This document shows positions 32,935 through 42,248 of a stretch of DNA of 64,000 nucleotides, in pieces. Source of the DNA: Pseudomonadota bacterium (GTDB taxonomy: Bacteria > Pseudomonadota > Alphaproteobacteria > Rhizobiales > Rhizobiaceae); assembly GCA_023404095.1 (NCBI GenBank), contig JAEYDD010000026.1, forward strand, positions 62,001 to 126,000. The letters run 5' to 3'. Under the pieces are notes generated by a model that did no database searches, was not told the DNA's origin, and saw nothing but the letters and a program-made list of their open reading frames with translations. The position numbers and the translations under genes were made by a program. Every line of letters begins with the position of its first letter. The stretch's first letter is position 1.

Positions 32935-33990
32935 ATGGCCGGTATCTCCTTCCGCAATGTCACCAAGCGCTACGGCAAGACGGTTGCGGTGAAAAATGCG
33001 AGCTTCGATATCCAGTCCGGCGAGTTCTTTTGCTTCTTCGGGCCGCCGCTTTCGGGCAAGTCCACGATCCTCAAGCTGATACTGGGACTTGAGACGCCGG
33101 ACGAGGGCGAGGTGCTGATCGGCGGGGCGCCGGTCAATCACGTTTCGCCGGCGAGCCGCAACGTTGCGATGGTGTTCCAGAACCTGGCGCTCTTTCCGCA
33201 CATGACGGCTGCGCAGAACATTCGCTTCCCGCTGGTGGAACGGAAGATCCCGGAGGCGGCGATCAGGGCGCGCGTCGACGAAGTGACGGCGAAGCTTCAC
33301 ATCGCACACCTGCTGCACAAGCCGCCGGCACAGCTGTCGGGCGGGGAGCGCCAGCGCGTGGCCATTGCCCGTGCACTGGTGCGCGATCCGGTCGCCTACC
33401 TGATGGACGATCCGATCTCCGCGCTCGACGCCCGACTGCGCGAAGAGACACGCGTGGAGCTGAAGCGCATCCAGCGCGACCTCGGCCAGACACTGATCTA
33501 CGTGACCCACGATCAGGAAGAGGCGATGTCGGTGGCGGACCGCATGGCGATCATGGAGGACGGCGCGATCCGCCAGGTCGGCACGCCGGTCGAGATCTAC
33601 GACCGGCCCGCAAGCCGCTACGTCGCCCAGCTTCTTGGCGCGCCGATGATGAACCTGATGGCGGTCGGGGCTTCCGGGCTGGAGGCGGGCGAGGGTACGA
33701 TCGTCCTGCCGGCCGAGGCGATGCCGCCGGACGTTACAGGTGTCGGTATCCGGCCGGAAGACCTCAAGGTCGAGCCATGGGCGGACAACCATCCGGGACG
33801 GCCGGCGACCGTCTACGAGGTCGAGCCCCTCGGCGGCTACACCGTCGTAACGCTCGACACGGGCGGCCAGAAGCTGCGGGCGCTCATGCGCGGCCAGCCG
33901 GACATTCGCATCGAAAGTGCCGTGGCGCTGAGCTGCAGCCCCGAGCGGATACACTTCTTCGGCGCGGCGGGAGAGGCGCTGCGTCCATGA
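32935..33990 (+). CDS. MalK-type ABC ATPase with Asp in place of the catalytic Glu
   Basis: This 351-residue ATPase has Walker A FGPPLSGKST, Q-loop MVFQNLALFPHM, intact signature LSGGERQRVAIARAL, Walker B YLMDDP and switch His in VTHDQEEAM. The catalytic Glu after the Walker B Asp is D159. AGGGAGG precedes the ATG. Together with the 31839-32933 ATPase it predicts an asymmetric NBD pair with one consensus and one degenerate ATP site. The TOBE region at the C-terminus is shorter than in the partner. Confidence 0.88.
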   Translation: MAGISFRNVTKRYGKTVAVKNASFDIQSGEFFCFFGPPLSGKSTILKLILGLETPDEGEVLIGGAPVNHVSPASRNVAMVFQNLALFPHMTAAQNIRFPLVERKIPEAAIRARVDEVTAKLHIAHLLHKPPAQLSGGERQRVAIARALVRDPVAYLMDDPISALDARLREETRVELKRIQRDLGQTLIYVTHDQEEAMSVADRMAIMEDGAIRQVGTPVEIYDRPASRYVAQLLGAPMMNLMAVGASGLEAGEGTIVLPAEAMPPDVTGVGIRPEDLKVEPWADNHPGRPATVYEVEPLGGYTVVTLDTGGQKLRALMRGQPDIRIESAVALSCSPERIHFFGAAGEALRP

Positions 33991-34016
33991 ACAGACAGGT
34001 GAAATGGGAGGAACGA

Positions 34017-35108
34017 ATGAGCGACACGAACGGCTTCGTGCCTGATCCGCCGGTGCGGGTGAAGGAGTACAGCATCGGCTGCATCGGGGCCGGCATGATC
34101 ATGGCCGAATGCCATCTGGCCGCCTACAAGGAGGCTGGCTTCCCGGTCGTCGCCATCGCGTCGCGCACCTCGGACAAGGCGAGGGCTGTCGCCGAGCGCT
34201 GGGGCATCGCGACGGTCCATGACACGCCATCCGGGCTGATCGCCGATCCGCAGGTGGAGATCCTCGACATCGCCTATCCGCCGGATCAGCAGCCGGCGCT
34301 GATCCGCGAGGCGCTGGGCAAGCCGCACGTCAGGGCAATTTTGGCGCAGAAGCCGCTGGCGCTGACGCTGGGGGAAGCCCGCGCTTTGCGCGACGAAGCG
34401 GCCAGGGCCGGCAAGATCCTCTCGGTCAACCAGAACATGCGCTATGACCAGTCGATGCGGGTACTGAAGCAGATCCTCGACCGGGACGAGCTCGGGACCC
34501 CCGTCATGGCGACGATCGAGATGCGCGCCATTCCGCACTGGCAGACCTTCCTCGAGGATTACGACCGGCTGACGCTTTCCAATATGAGCGTGCACCATCT
34601 GGACGTGCTGCGCTTCCTGTTCGGCGATCCCGACGCGATCACGACGGTTACGCGCACGGACCCGCGCACGAAATTTGCTCACAAGGACGGCATCACCGTT
34701 TCCACCCTGACGTTCCCGAGCGGCGTGCTGGCCGTGTCCATGGAAGACGTCTGGTCGGGGCCGCGCGAAGAGGGTTTCGACAGCGACATCTATATCAAGT
34801 GGCGCGTCGAGGGCACGGACGGTGTGGCGCAGGGCACCATCGGCTGGCCGGACGGGTCTCCGTCCACCCTTTCCTACGCCTCGAAGAAGACCACCGGCGG
34901 CAAGTGGGTCTCGCCCGAATGGGAAACCATGTGGTTCCCGCATGCCTTCGTCGGCGTGATGGAGCAACTGCAGTATGCGGTGAAGACCGGCGAGCCACCG
35001 GCGCTCTCCGTTGCCGACAACGTCAAGACCGTCGCGCTCGTGGAGGCAGGATACCGCTCCATCGAGGAAGGGCGCACGGTCAGGCTTTCAGAAATCGCAA
35101 TCGACTGA
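34017..35108 (+). CDS. Gfo/Idh/MocA-family sugar oxidoreductase
   Basis: This 363-residue NAD(P)-dependent oxidoreductase has an N-terminal Rossmann domain (IGCIGAGMIMAECHLAAYKE) and the lysine motif AQKPLAL, where most relatives have EKP. Family members oxidise or epimerise cyclic sugars and inositols. The ATG at 34017 is chosen because GGAGG stands 6 bases upstream; an upstream ATG at 33987 lacks this. It follows the ATPase gene in the operon and precedes a TIM-barrel isomerase, a common pair in sugar and inositol pathways. Confidence 0.9.
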   Translation: MSDTNGFVPDPPVRVKEYSIGCIGAGMIMAECHLAAYKEAGFPVVAIASRTSDKARAVAERWGIATVHDTPSGLIADPQVEILDIAYPPDQQPALIREALGKPHVRAILAQKPLALTLGEARALRDEAARAGKILSVNQNMRYDQSMRVLKQILDRDELGTPVMATIEMRAIPHWQTFLEDYDRLTLSNMSVHHLDVLRFLFGDPDAITTVTRTDPRTKFAHKDGITVSTLTFPSGVLAVSMEDVWSGPREEGFDSDIYIKWRVEGTDGVAQGTIGWPDGSPSTLSYASKKTTGGKWVSPEWETMWFPHAFVGVMEQLQYAVKTGEPPALSVADNVKTVALVEAGYRSIEEGRTVRLSEIAID

Positions 35109-35130
35109 ATTCCAAGGGAGGATTTTCATC

Positions 35131-36045
35131 ATGATGCAAACCGGCATTTTCTCCGGATATTTCCCCTACGGCCTCGAGGAGACGGCCCAGAAGATCAGGG
35201 CGCTCGGCTTCAACACCGTCCAGCTCGACATGCACTTCAAGGACATCGACCTTTCGGCCGGCCAGATCACCAAGGACAAGTGCGTCCGCATCCGCGAGAC
35301 GTTCCGCGATCACAACCTGCCGATCTCTTGCATCTCCGGCTACACGAACATCATCCATCCCGACAAGGCCGAACGCGAACGCCGCGTCGGCTACCTGAAG
35401 GAGATCATCCGCTACGCCCAGTACCTCGGCACGCCCTACGTAATTTCCGAGACTGGAACCTTCAACACCGAATCCGACTGGGTACATCACCCGAAGAACA
35501 AGACCGAGGAGGGCTTCGAGGAATGCCGAAAGGTCATCGCCGACCTGTCACAGCACGCCTACGACCATGGCGCGGTCTTCCTCCTGGAAACCTACGTCAA
35601 CAACGTGGTCGGCTCGGTCGAGGAAACGGTGAAGATGTTCGCCCAGGTCGATCATCCCGGTCTCGGGCTGCTGATGGACCCGACCAACTACTTCGAGTCC
35701 CACAACATTGACCGCATGGACGAGATCCTGAACCAGGTGTTCGACACCCTTTCGGACAAGATCAAGATCGCCCACGCCAAGGACGTGAAGCGTTCCGGTG
35801 ACGACAAGACCGAGAAGCACGCCGACATAGGCGATGCGGAGGCGCTCGAAAGCCACACCTTCCGTGGCGTCGGCGAGATCGAGCTGCCGGCACCGGGTCT
35901 CGGTTCGCTGAACTACGATCTCTACCTGCAGCGGCTTTTCAGGAAGCACCCGAACATTCCGATCATCATCGAGCATCTCGATGAGAGCGACGTTCCGCGC
36001 GCCAAGACGTTCCTTGACGGAAAGCTGCGCGCCAACGGCCTCTAA
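35131..36045 (+). CDS. Sugar phosphate isomerase/epimerase-family TIM barrel
   Basis: This 304-residue AP-endonuclease-2-type TIM barrel is related to IolE/IolI, tagatose epimerase and xylose isomerase-like enzymes. Likely metal ligands are in VISETGTFN, FLLETYVNN, LLMDPTNYF, IAHAKDVK and IIIEHLDESDV. AGGGAGGA precedes the ATG, and a second ATG follows it directly. It lies 22 bp after the Gfo/Idh gene; together they would oxidise and epimerise the transported sugar. Confidence 0.88.
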   Translation: MMQTGIFSGYFPYGLEETAQKIRALGFNTVQLDMHFKDIDLSAGQITKDKCVRIRETFRDHNLPISCISGYTNIIHPDKAERERRVGYLKEIIRYAQYLGTPYVISETGTFNTESDWVHHPKNKTEEGFEECRKVIADLSQHAYDHGAVFLLETYVNNVVGSVEETVKMFAQVDHPGLGLLMDPTNYFESHNIDRMDEILNQVFDTLSDKIKIAHAKDVKRSGDDKTEKHADIGDAEALESHTFRGVGEIELPAPGLGSLNYDLYLQRLFRKHPNIPIIIEHLDESDVPRAKTFLDGKLRANGL

Positions 36046-36134
36046 ACGCCAATCCGGCGGCCGGGCCTCGGTCCGGTCGCCTCAACCGAAGACAGGACAG
36101 TCCGCAACACCGGGCTCACAACAGGAATACTCTC

Positions 36135-37313
36135 ATGGTCGAACTCTACGGGAGGGCGATGTCGCGCCGCGACGTTGCCGCCAGTGCCGGATCCTTTTCG
36201 CAATTTGCCGGCGTGCGCCTCATGACGCTCGCAGACGGTGTCGAGCGCGGCATCCGCATGCTGGAGTTTCGCAGCGGTACGGGACTGCGCTTCACCGTTC
36301 TCATCGACCGTGCCTTCGACATCGCCGATTGCGAATATCGCGGCATGGCGATCGGCTGGAATTCACCGGCCGGCTTCAAGCATCCGGGCCTTGCCGAATA
36401 TGAGGGCGAGGGCGGGCTCGCGTGGCTGCGCTCCTTCTCCGGCCTGATGGTCACCTGCGGCCTCGACCATATCCTGTTCATGAACGACGAGCCGGGGGAC
36501 AGCTATGTCTACGGCCCGCGCAAGACCATCAGCCATTCGCTGCACGGTCGCATCGGCACCATTCCGGGCAAGCTCACCGGCTACGGCGAAGACTGGCAGG
36601 GTGACGACTGTATCCTCTGGTGCGAGGGCGTGGTGACGCAAGGAACCGTGTTCGGCGAGTATCTCGAACTCGTCCGCCGCATCGAGATCAAGGCTGGCAC
36701 CAACGACATCCGACTGACCGACCGCGTCGTCAACCGCGGTTTCTACCGCACGCCGCACATGTACTGCTACCACATCAATGTCGGCCATCCGGTCTTGGCA
36801 GAAAATTCGCGCTATCTCGCGCCGCTCAAGGAGGTGGTCTGGGCGGCCCATGCCGGCGCCGACTATCGCAGGCAGGACGTCGGCTACCACACCATGCCGC
36901 CGCCGCAGATGAACTTCCACGAGCAGGTCTGGCAGCACGAAATGGTCGCGGACGGCAACGGCGAAGTGCCGGTCGCACTCGTCAACGACGCGCTCGGGAT
37001 CGGTTTCGAGGTCGTCACGCGCAAGGACCAGTTCCCCTGCATGTACGAGTGGCAGAACCTGCAATCGGGCCAATATGCGCTGGGCATCGAACCTTCGACC
37101 AATCACGTCCTCGGCCATACCGCGGCGCGCGAGCGGGGCGAACTGATCTGGCTCGAACATGGCGAGGAGCGACGTTACGATACGACCTTCCGCATCCTGC
37201 CCGACGCCGCTTCCATCGCGGCGAGCGAGCGGAGAATCCGGGGGCTTTCCGGGCAGCCGGCCGAAGAATTTCCCGAGCCCACCGGCAACCACGTGGAAAT
37301 CCGAGGCCGGTGA
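36135..37313 (+). CDS. DUF4432-family (aldose-epimerase-like) protein
   Basis: This 392-residue protein is of the DUF4432 family, with a galactose-mutarotase-like beta-sandwich. Recognisable segments are GLRFTVLIDRAFDIAD near residue 50, GLMVTCGLDHIL, KTISHSLHGRIGTIPG and HMYCYHINVGHPVL. Members occur in sugar operons and are presumed to act on a sugar ring or keto-sugar; the reaction is not established for this one. It overlaps the following SDR start by one base. Confidence 0.82.
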   Translation: MVELYGRAMSRRDVAASAGSFSQFAGVRLMTLADGVERGIRMLEFRSGTGLRFTVLIDRAFDIADCEYRGMAIGWNSPAGFKHPGLAEYEGEGGLAWLRSFSGLMVTCGLDHILFMNDEPGDSYVYGPRKTISHSLHGRIGTIPGKLTGYGEDWQGDDCILWCEGVVTQGTVFGEYLELVRRIEIKAGTNDIRLTDRVVNRGFYRTPHMYCYHINVGHPVLAENSRYLAPLKEVVWAAHAGADYRRQDVGYHTMPPPQMNFHEQVWQHEMVADGNGEVPVALVNDALGIGFEVVTRKDQFPCMYEWQNLQSGQYALGIEPSTNHVLGHTAARERGELIWLEHGEERRYDTTFRILPDAASIAASERRIRGLSGQPAEEFPEPTGNHVEIRGR

Positions 37314-38107
37314 TGAACGTCCAGTTTTCCCCAGCCCAGGAGACGAAACCCGCCATGTCGATTTCAGGCAAGGTCATACTTTACACGGGGGCGGCCGGCG
37401 GCCTTGGCACGGAGACGACGCTAAGTTTCCTGCGTGCCGGTGCCAGGGTCGTCGCCATCGACAACGACGAGCGCAAGACGCGAGCGTTGCTTGATGCGGC
37501 GGCGAGAGAGGGCCTGAAGGCCCTCACGGTCCGGGTGATCGATCTCTCCGATCTTGCTGGCCTCCGGGCGGAACTCGACCGCGTCGCCGGCGAGGTTGGC
37601 GGCATTGACGTCGTCATCAACAACGCCGCCATCTATCCCTCGAAGCCCTTCGAGGAATACGGCATCGAGGACTTCCAGGCGGTTCAACGGGTGAATGTCG
37701 ATGCAGGCATAGTCTGCGTCCAGGCGGCCCTCCCACATATGCGCAAACAGGGTTGGGGGCGGATCGTCAACATTTCCAGCGTCACCGTCTACGGCGGGTG
37801 GGCGAACCTTGCACCCTACGTGCAGTCCAAGGGCGCGCTCATCGGATTGACGCGGGCCTGGGCGCGCGAATTCGGCGCCTACGGCATCACCGTCAATGCG
37901 GTGGCCCCCGGTGCCTTTCCGACGGATGCGGAGAAGATCCATCCGGACCCGGAAGGCTACACGCGCTTCGTGCTGGAGCATCAGGCGGTCAAGCGGCGGG
38001 GCAGCCCTGCCGATATCGCCGCCGCCCTGGCGTTCCTGATTTCCGACGCTGCAGGTTTCATCACCGGCCAGACGCTGAACGTCGATGGCGGCTGGGTGAT
38101 GCACTGA
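37313..38107 (+). CDS. Short-chain dehydrogenase/reductase
   Basis: This SDR of about 264 residues has the cofactor motif TGAAGGLGTE, NNAAIYP, and the active-site Tyr-x3-Lys as YVQSKGAL after ISSVTVYGG. It ends with the FITGQTLNVDGG substrate loop. The ATG at 37313 overlaps the DUF4432 stop (TGATG) and has GAGG 6 bases upstream; ATG 37355 would remove 14 residues and fits the family start. In the operon it is probably the second oxidation step after the Gfo/Idh enzyme. Confidence 0.88.
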   Translation: MNVQFSPAQETKPAMSISGKVILYTGAAGGLGTETTLSFLRAGARVVAIDNDERKTRALLDAAAREGLKALTVRVIDLSDLAGLRAELDRVAGEVGGIDVVINNAAIYPSKPFEEYGIEDFQAVQRVNVDAGIVCVQAALPHMRKQGWGRIVNISSVTVYGGWANLAPYVQSKGALIGLTRAWAREFGAYGITVNAVAPGAFPTDAEKIHPDPEGYTRFVLEHQAVKRRGSPADIAAALAFLISDAAGFITGQTLNVDGGWVMH

Positions 38108-38138
38108 CCCCTTTGTTATACTCAAGGAACTGAAAGAA

Positions 38139-39332
38139 ATGGGAATTCTTAGCGGATTTCGCGTCCTCGACTGCTCGATCGCCATGGCGGGGCCGTTCGC
38201 CGCGCAAAGGCTCGGCGACCTCGGGGCCGACGTGATCAAGGTGGAGCCGGTCACCGGCGAATGGCAGCGGCATGTCTCGGCGGGTGGGGCCGGCGGAAAC
38301 AAGATCAACGTCTCGTTCCTCTCGCTGAACCGCAACAAGCGCTCGCTTGCCGTTGATCTGAAGTCGGCCGAAGGCAAGCAGGTGCTGCTGGACCTGGTGA
38401 AGACGGCGGATGTCTTCCTGCAGAACTATCGCCCGGGCGTGGCGAAGCGTCTTGGTGTCGACTACGAAACCCTGTCGAAGATCAATCCGCGCCTCGTGTA
38501 TGTCTCCATGTCCGGCTATGGCGAGGATGGCCCCTACATCGACCGGCCGGGCCAGGATCTCGTGCTGCAGGGCATGTCCGGCGCCATGCTCTCGGCCGGG
38601 CGCGCCGACGAGGCGCCGACGGCAGCTGGCCAGTATCTCGTCGATGCGATCACGGCCTACAACGCCTTCGAAGGTGCGCTTGCAGCCCTCTTCCACCGGG
38701 AGCGGACGGGAGAAGGCCAACTCGTGCAAGTCAACATGCTGGACGCGATCGCGACGATCCAGATGCAGGAACTGTCGGTCTTCACCATCGGCAACAAGCC
38801 GCAGACGCGCTCGGCGGAGCCGCACGCTCATGTCTATATCCGCGCGCCCTACGGTGCGTTTGCCACCAGCGACGGCTTCATTATCGTCGCCTTCCCCAAG
38901 CTGAAGACGCTGGGCGAGGTCATCGGCGAGGAGAGCTTCCTGACGATGGAGGACGAAGTCGACAGCTGGGCGAAGCGCGACGAGATCTTCGCCAAGACCC
39001 GCGAACGACTGAAGACCCGGACCTCTGCCGAATGGCTGGAGAGGATGCGCGCCGCCGACATTTGGTGTGGCCCGGTCTACGGCTATGCAGATCTCGTGGA
39101 GGATGCGCAGATCAAGCACAATGGCACCTTCGTCGAATATGACCATCCGACCGAGGGCCGGGTGAAGACGCCCGGCTTCCCGATCAAGTTCTCCAAGACG
39201 CCGTCGACGATCGACCGGGGTGCTCCGATCGTGGGTCAGCATACGCGGGAGGTTCTCAAGGAAGCCGGCTACGATGATGCCCGCATCGCCGGCCTGGAGC
39301 AGGCCGGCGCCATCGCGGCCGGGGAGCTTTGA
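38139..39332 (+). CDS. CaiB/BaiF-family CoA transferase
   Basis: This 397-residue class III CoA transferase moves CoA between carboxylic acids. The N-terminus GFRVLDCSIAMAGPFAAQRL and GDLGADVIKVEP are hallmarks; the nucleophilic Asp is expected in GQYLVDAITAYN, followed by RTGEGQLVQVNMLDA. It is unusual in a sugar-uptake operon: it would activate an acid made by the upstream oxidations, ready for the enoyl-CoA hydratase two genes downstream. Confidence 0.9.
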   Translation: MGILSGFRVLDCSIAMAGPFAAQRLGDLGADVIKVEPVTGEWQRHVSAGGAGGNKINVSFLSLNRNKRSLAVDLKSAEGKQVLLDLVKTADVFLQNYRPGVAKRLGVDYETLSKINPRLVYVSMSGYGEDGPYIDRPGQDLVLQGMSGAMLSAGRADEAPTAAGQYLVDAITAYNAFEGALAALFHRERTGEGQLVQVNMLDAIATIQMQELSVFTIGNKPQTRSAEPHAHVYIRAPYGAFATSDGFIIVAFPKLKTLGEVIGEESFLTMEDEVDSWAKRDEIFAKTRERLKTRTSAEWLERMRAADIWCGPVYGYADLVEDAQIKHNGTFVEYDHPTEGRVKTPGFPIKFSKTPSTIDRGAPIVGQHTREVLKEAGYDDARIAGLEQAGAIAAGEL

Positions 39333-39334
39333 CC

Positions 39335-40483
39335 ATGCAGCGTCTGAAAGGGCTGACGTGGGACCATCCGCGCGGCTACAACGCGCTCGCTGCAGCAGCA
39401 AGACTCCCGGAACTTGCCGAAAGCGGCCTTGCAATTGAATGGGAGAAGCAGTCGCTCGAAGGCTTCGAGTCCCATCCGATCGCCGATCTCTGTGCCCGCT
39501 ACGACCTCGTCGTGCTCGACCACCCGCATGTCGGCGAGGCACTCGCCGGGGATTGCCTCCAGTCGCTGGAGGACGTGTTCGGCGACGAGACCGTGCGGGC
39601 GATCGAGGCGGTCAGCATCGGCCCGTCCCTGCGCAGCTATCGTTTCGCGGGCGCGCACTGGGCGCTGCCGCTCGATGCCGCGACGCAGGTGCTGGCCGCG
39701 CGGACGGATCTTTTGCCCGCGGCCGTGCCAGACCTGTGGGAAGACGTGGTGTCCCTGTCGCGGCAGACGGGCAAGGTGGCGCTTTCGCTTGCCGGACCGC
39801 ACGCCGCGCTCTCGTTCCTGTCGATCGCTGCCGCCTTTGGCGAGCCGCCGGCAGATAGGGACCCCGACATTCTGGTCTCGGTGGAGAGCGGAAAGCGAGT
39901 CTACGACCTGATGTCCGATCTGGTATCGCGCAGCCCCCGCTCTGTCAGGGACAAGAATCCGATCGGCATCCTCGGCCACATGGCACAGAATGACGACGTG
40001 ATCCTCTGCCCGCTGATCTACGGCTATGTGAACTATGCCGCCCCCGGCAGCGGCCACGCGATCACCTTTAACAATGCACCGCGGGCTGTCGCTGGCGGCC
40101 GGCCGGGCTCGACGCTCGGCGGCACGGGCATCGGCATCTCGAAGCGATGCGAAGTCACCCCCACCCTGAAGCAGCATCTTCTCTGGCTGATGGGACGCGA
40201 CGCCCAGATCGGCTTCATCCCCGGCCATGACGGCCAGCCGTCACGCCGCGAGGCCTGGCACGATGGGGGGGTGAACGCCCGCTGGGGCCGCTTCTATGAA
40301 AACACCGCTGACACGCTGGAGCAGGCCTACGTGCGCCCACGCCACGACGGCTACATCGCCTTCCAGGGAAAGGCTTCGGCGCTGCTGCGCCATGCCTTCG
40401 AGGAAGGAGCCCCGGCCGAGGGCGTGCTCGACAGTTTGCAGACCCTTTATGCGAGCCACCGCTTAGCCGGCGGCGAAAGGTAG
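39335..40483 (+). CDS. Solute-binding-protein-like protein without signal peptide
   Basis: This 382-residue protein is related to family-1 ABC binding proteins but begins LKGLTWDHPRGYNALAAAAR with no signal peptide, lipobox or membrane segment, so it should stay in the cytoplasm. Recognisable features are YDLVVLDHPHVGEAL, WALPLDAATQVLAAR and PGSTLGGTGIGISKR. It lies between a CoA transferase and an enoyl-CoA hydratase with gaps of 2 and 7 bp, implying a tight functional link. It could be a ligand sensor, a chaperone for an acyl-CoA or sugar acid, or an enzyme on a binding-protein scaffold. I do not know its function. Confidence 0.75.
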   Translation: MQRLKGLTWDHPRGYNALAAAARLPELAESGLAIEWEKQSLEGFESHPIADLCARYDLVVLDHPHVGEALAGDCLQSLEDVFGDETVRAIEAVSIGPSLRSYRFAGAHWALPLDAATQVLAARTDLLPAAVPDLWEDVVSLSRQTGKVALSLAGPHAALSFLSIAAAFGEPPADRDPDILVSVESGKRVYDLMSDLVSRSPRSVRDKNPIGILGHMAQNDDVILCPLIYGYVNYAAPGSGHAITFNNAPRAVAGGRPGSTLGGTGIGISKRCEVTPTLKQHLLWLMGRDAQIGFIPGHDGQPSRREAWHDGGVNARWGRFYENTADTLEQAYVRPRHDGYIAFQGKASALLRHAFEEGAPAEGVLDSLQTLYASHRLAGGER

Positions 40484-40490
40484 GAACGAC

Positions 40491-41261
40491 ATGACCGAAG
40501 ACATCCTCTTCAGCGTGGATGGCGCGATTGCCACCATCACGCTCAACCGGCCGCAGAAGCTCAACGCACTGACACCGGAAATGGCCGACGCGATCGTGGC
40601 CGCCGTCTCAGAGTGCAACGACAGCGACACCATCCGCTGCGTCATCCTGACAGGCGCGGGCGAGCGCGCCTTTTGCGCCGGCTCCGACATCCGCGAACTC
40701 GACACCTACGAAACGCCGTGGCAGTTCCGCAACCGTCCCGACTATTGCGACGCCTTCCGTGCGCTGCTGAAGCCCACGATCTGCGCCGTCAACGGATATG
40801 CGCTGGGCGGCGGTCTCGAAACGGCGATGTCCTGCGATATCCGAATTGCCTCTGACAATGCCCAGTTCGCCGCGCCCGAGATCAAGCTCGGCTGGATCGG
40901 CGGCGGCGGCATGGCCGCCCATCTCATGCATTCGATCGGTGCCTCCAACGCCGCACTGATGCTGATGACGGGCGACGCGATCCCGGCGGAAAAGGCGCTG
41001 GCCTGGGGGCTTGTCAGCGAGGTCGTGGCACCGGCCGAGCTTCTGCCGCGTGCGCGCGCGATCGCGGAGGTTATCGCCTCGCGTGCGCCGATCGCCGCGG
41101 AAACGGCCAAGGCCAACCTGAAGGCCGCAGTCTCGATGCCGCTCGACAAGGCGATCGAATATGAGCGGGACCTGCAGACGATCTGCTTTGCAACGCAGGA
41201 CGCCGCCGAAGGACGGGCCGCCTTCAAGGAAAAGCGCGCCCCCGTCTTCATGCGCCGGTGA
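40491..41261 (+). CDS. Enoyl-CoA hydratase/isomerase family protein
   Basis: This 256-residue crotonase-fold protein has the oxyanion-hole segments FCAGSDIREL and GYALGGGLETAM. Both general acid/base glutamates of true hydratases are present (GGGLE and AAPE), so hydratase or retro-aldol/lyase activity on a CoA thioester is plausible. It follows the CoA transferase and the binding-protein-like gene. The stop overlaps the Rbs-type permease start. Confidence 0.88.
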   Translation: MTEDILFSVDGAIATITLNRPQKLNALTPEMADAIVAAVSECNDSDTIRCVILTGAGERAFCAGSDIRELDTYETPWQFRNRPDYCDAFRALLKPTICAVNGYALGGGLETAMSCDIRIASDNAQFAAPEIKLGWIGGGGMAAHLMHSIGASNAALMLMTGDAIPAEKALAWGLVSEVVAPAELLPRARAIAEVIASRAPIAAETAKANLKAAVSMPLDKAIEYERDLQTICFATQDAAEGRAAFKEKRAPVFMRR

Positions 41262-42223
41262 TCGTCATGCAGGCAAGTCTCATATTCGTCCGCGGCCTCG
41301 GCCGGCATCGTGAAGCCTCCGTCTTCGCGATGCTCGCCGCTGTCGCCCTCTATCTCTCCTTTGCCAGCGACTATTTTCTCGAGCCGCGCAACCTGTTGAA
41401 CGTCGGACGGCAGGCCTCGGTCGTCGCCATCGTCGCGCTCGGACAGGCGCTGGTGATCATCGCGCGTGGCATCGACCTGTCGGTCGGCTCGGTGATCGGC
41501 CTGTCGGCAGTGGTGGCAGCGGTGTTGATGCGGGACACGGGGAGCGAGGCCGTCGGCCTCACGGCAGGCCTGCTGACAGGCCTTGCCTGCGGACTCCTCA
41601 ACGGCGTGCTCTACACCCGCTTTCGCATCAATCCGTTCATTGCCACGCTCGGCACGCTTTCGATCGCGCGGGGCATCGCGCTTCTGATGACCGGCGGCAT
41701 CCCGGTGCCCTTCGGCGGCTTCGCCGAGTTCGTCGGGGCCGGGCGCATCTTCGATATTCCGGTGTCGTTCCTGCTGATGATCGTGCTGGCCATCGTCGTG
41801 CACGTGTTCGCCAGCCGGACCGTCATCGGCCGGGAAATCTACGCGATCGGCGACAATCCGAAGGCATCGCGGCTCGCGGGCGTCAACTTGCGCGCCATCC
41901 GGCTCTTCGTCTTTGCGTTCTGCGGCCTGCTCGCGGGCCTCGGCGGGCTGATCCTTGCCGGCAATCTCGCCAGCGCCGACCCGAACCTCGGCATGGGCTA
42001 CGAGCTCGACGTGATCGCCGCGGTCATCCTCGGCGGCACCGCGCTCAGCGGCGGTCGCGGCTCGATCCTCGGCGTCGTCATCGGCGCCCTTTTGATGGCG
42101 CTACTCAACAACGCTTTCGTGCTGCTCGGCATCTCCGCCTACTGGCAGGTGGTGACGAAGGGACTGGTGATCATCTTCGCCGTCGGCTTGGACGGGCTGC
42201 AGCGCGGCGGCGACGACGACTGA
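41258..42223 (+). CDS. ABC permease, RbsC-type
   Basis: This permease of 321 residues (from GTG 41258, overlapping the hydratase stop; ATG 41267 is an alternative) belongs to the ribose/CUT2 class, with about eight to ten membrane segments. The family motifs are SVVAIVALGQALVIIARGIDL, SVGSVIGLSA, FIATLGTLSIARG and AVILGGTALSGGRGS. Gene order here is permease, binding protein, ATPase, not the usual B-A-C. It is a second importer inside the same operon. Confidence 0.9.
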   Translation: MIVMQASLIFVRGLGRHREASVFAMLAAVALYLSFASDYFLEPRNLLNVGRQASVVAIVALGQALVIIARGIDLSVGSVIGLSAVVAAVLMRDTGSEAVGLTAGLLTGLACGLLNGVLYTRFRINPFIATLGTLSIARGIALLMTGGIPVPFGGFAEFVGAGRIFDIPVSFLLMIVLAIVVHVFASRTVIGREIYAIGDNPKASRLAGVNLRAIRLFVFAFCGLLAGLGGLILAGNLASADPNLGMGYELDVIAAVILGGTALSGGRGSILGVVIGALLMALLNNAFVLLGISAYWQVVTKGLVIIFAVGLDGLQRGGDDD

Positions 42224-42248
42224 TACATATTTGATGGAGGAGACGAAC

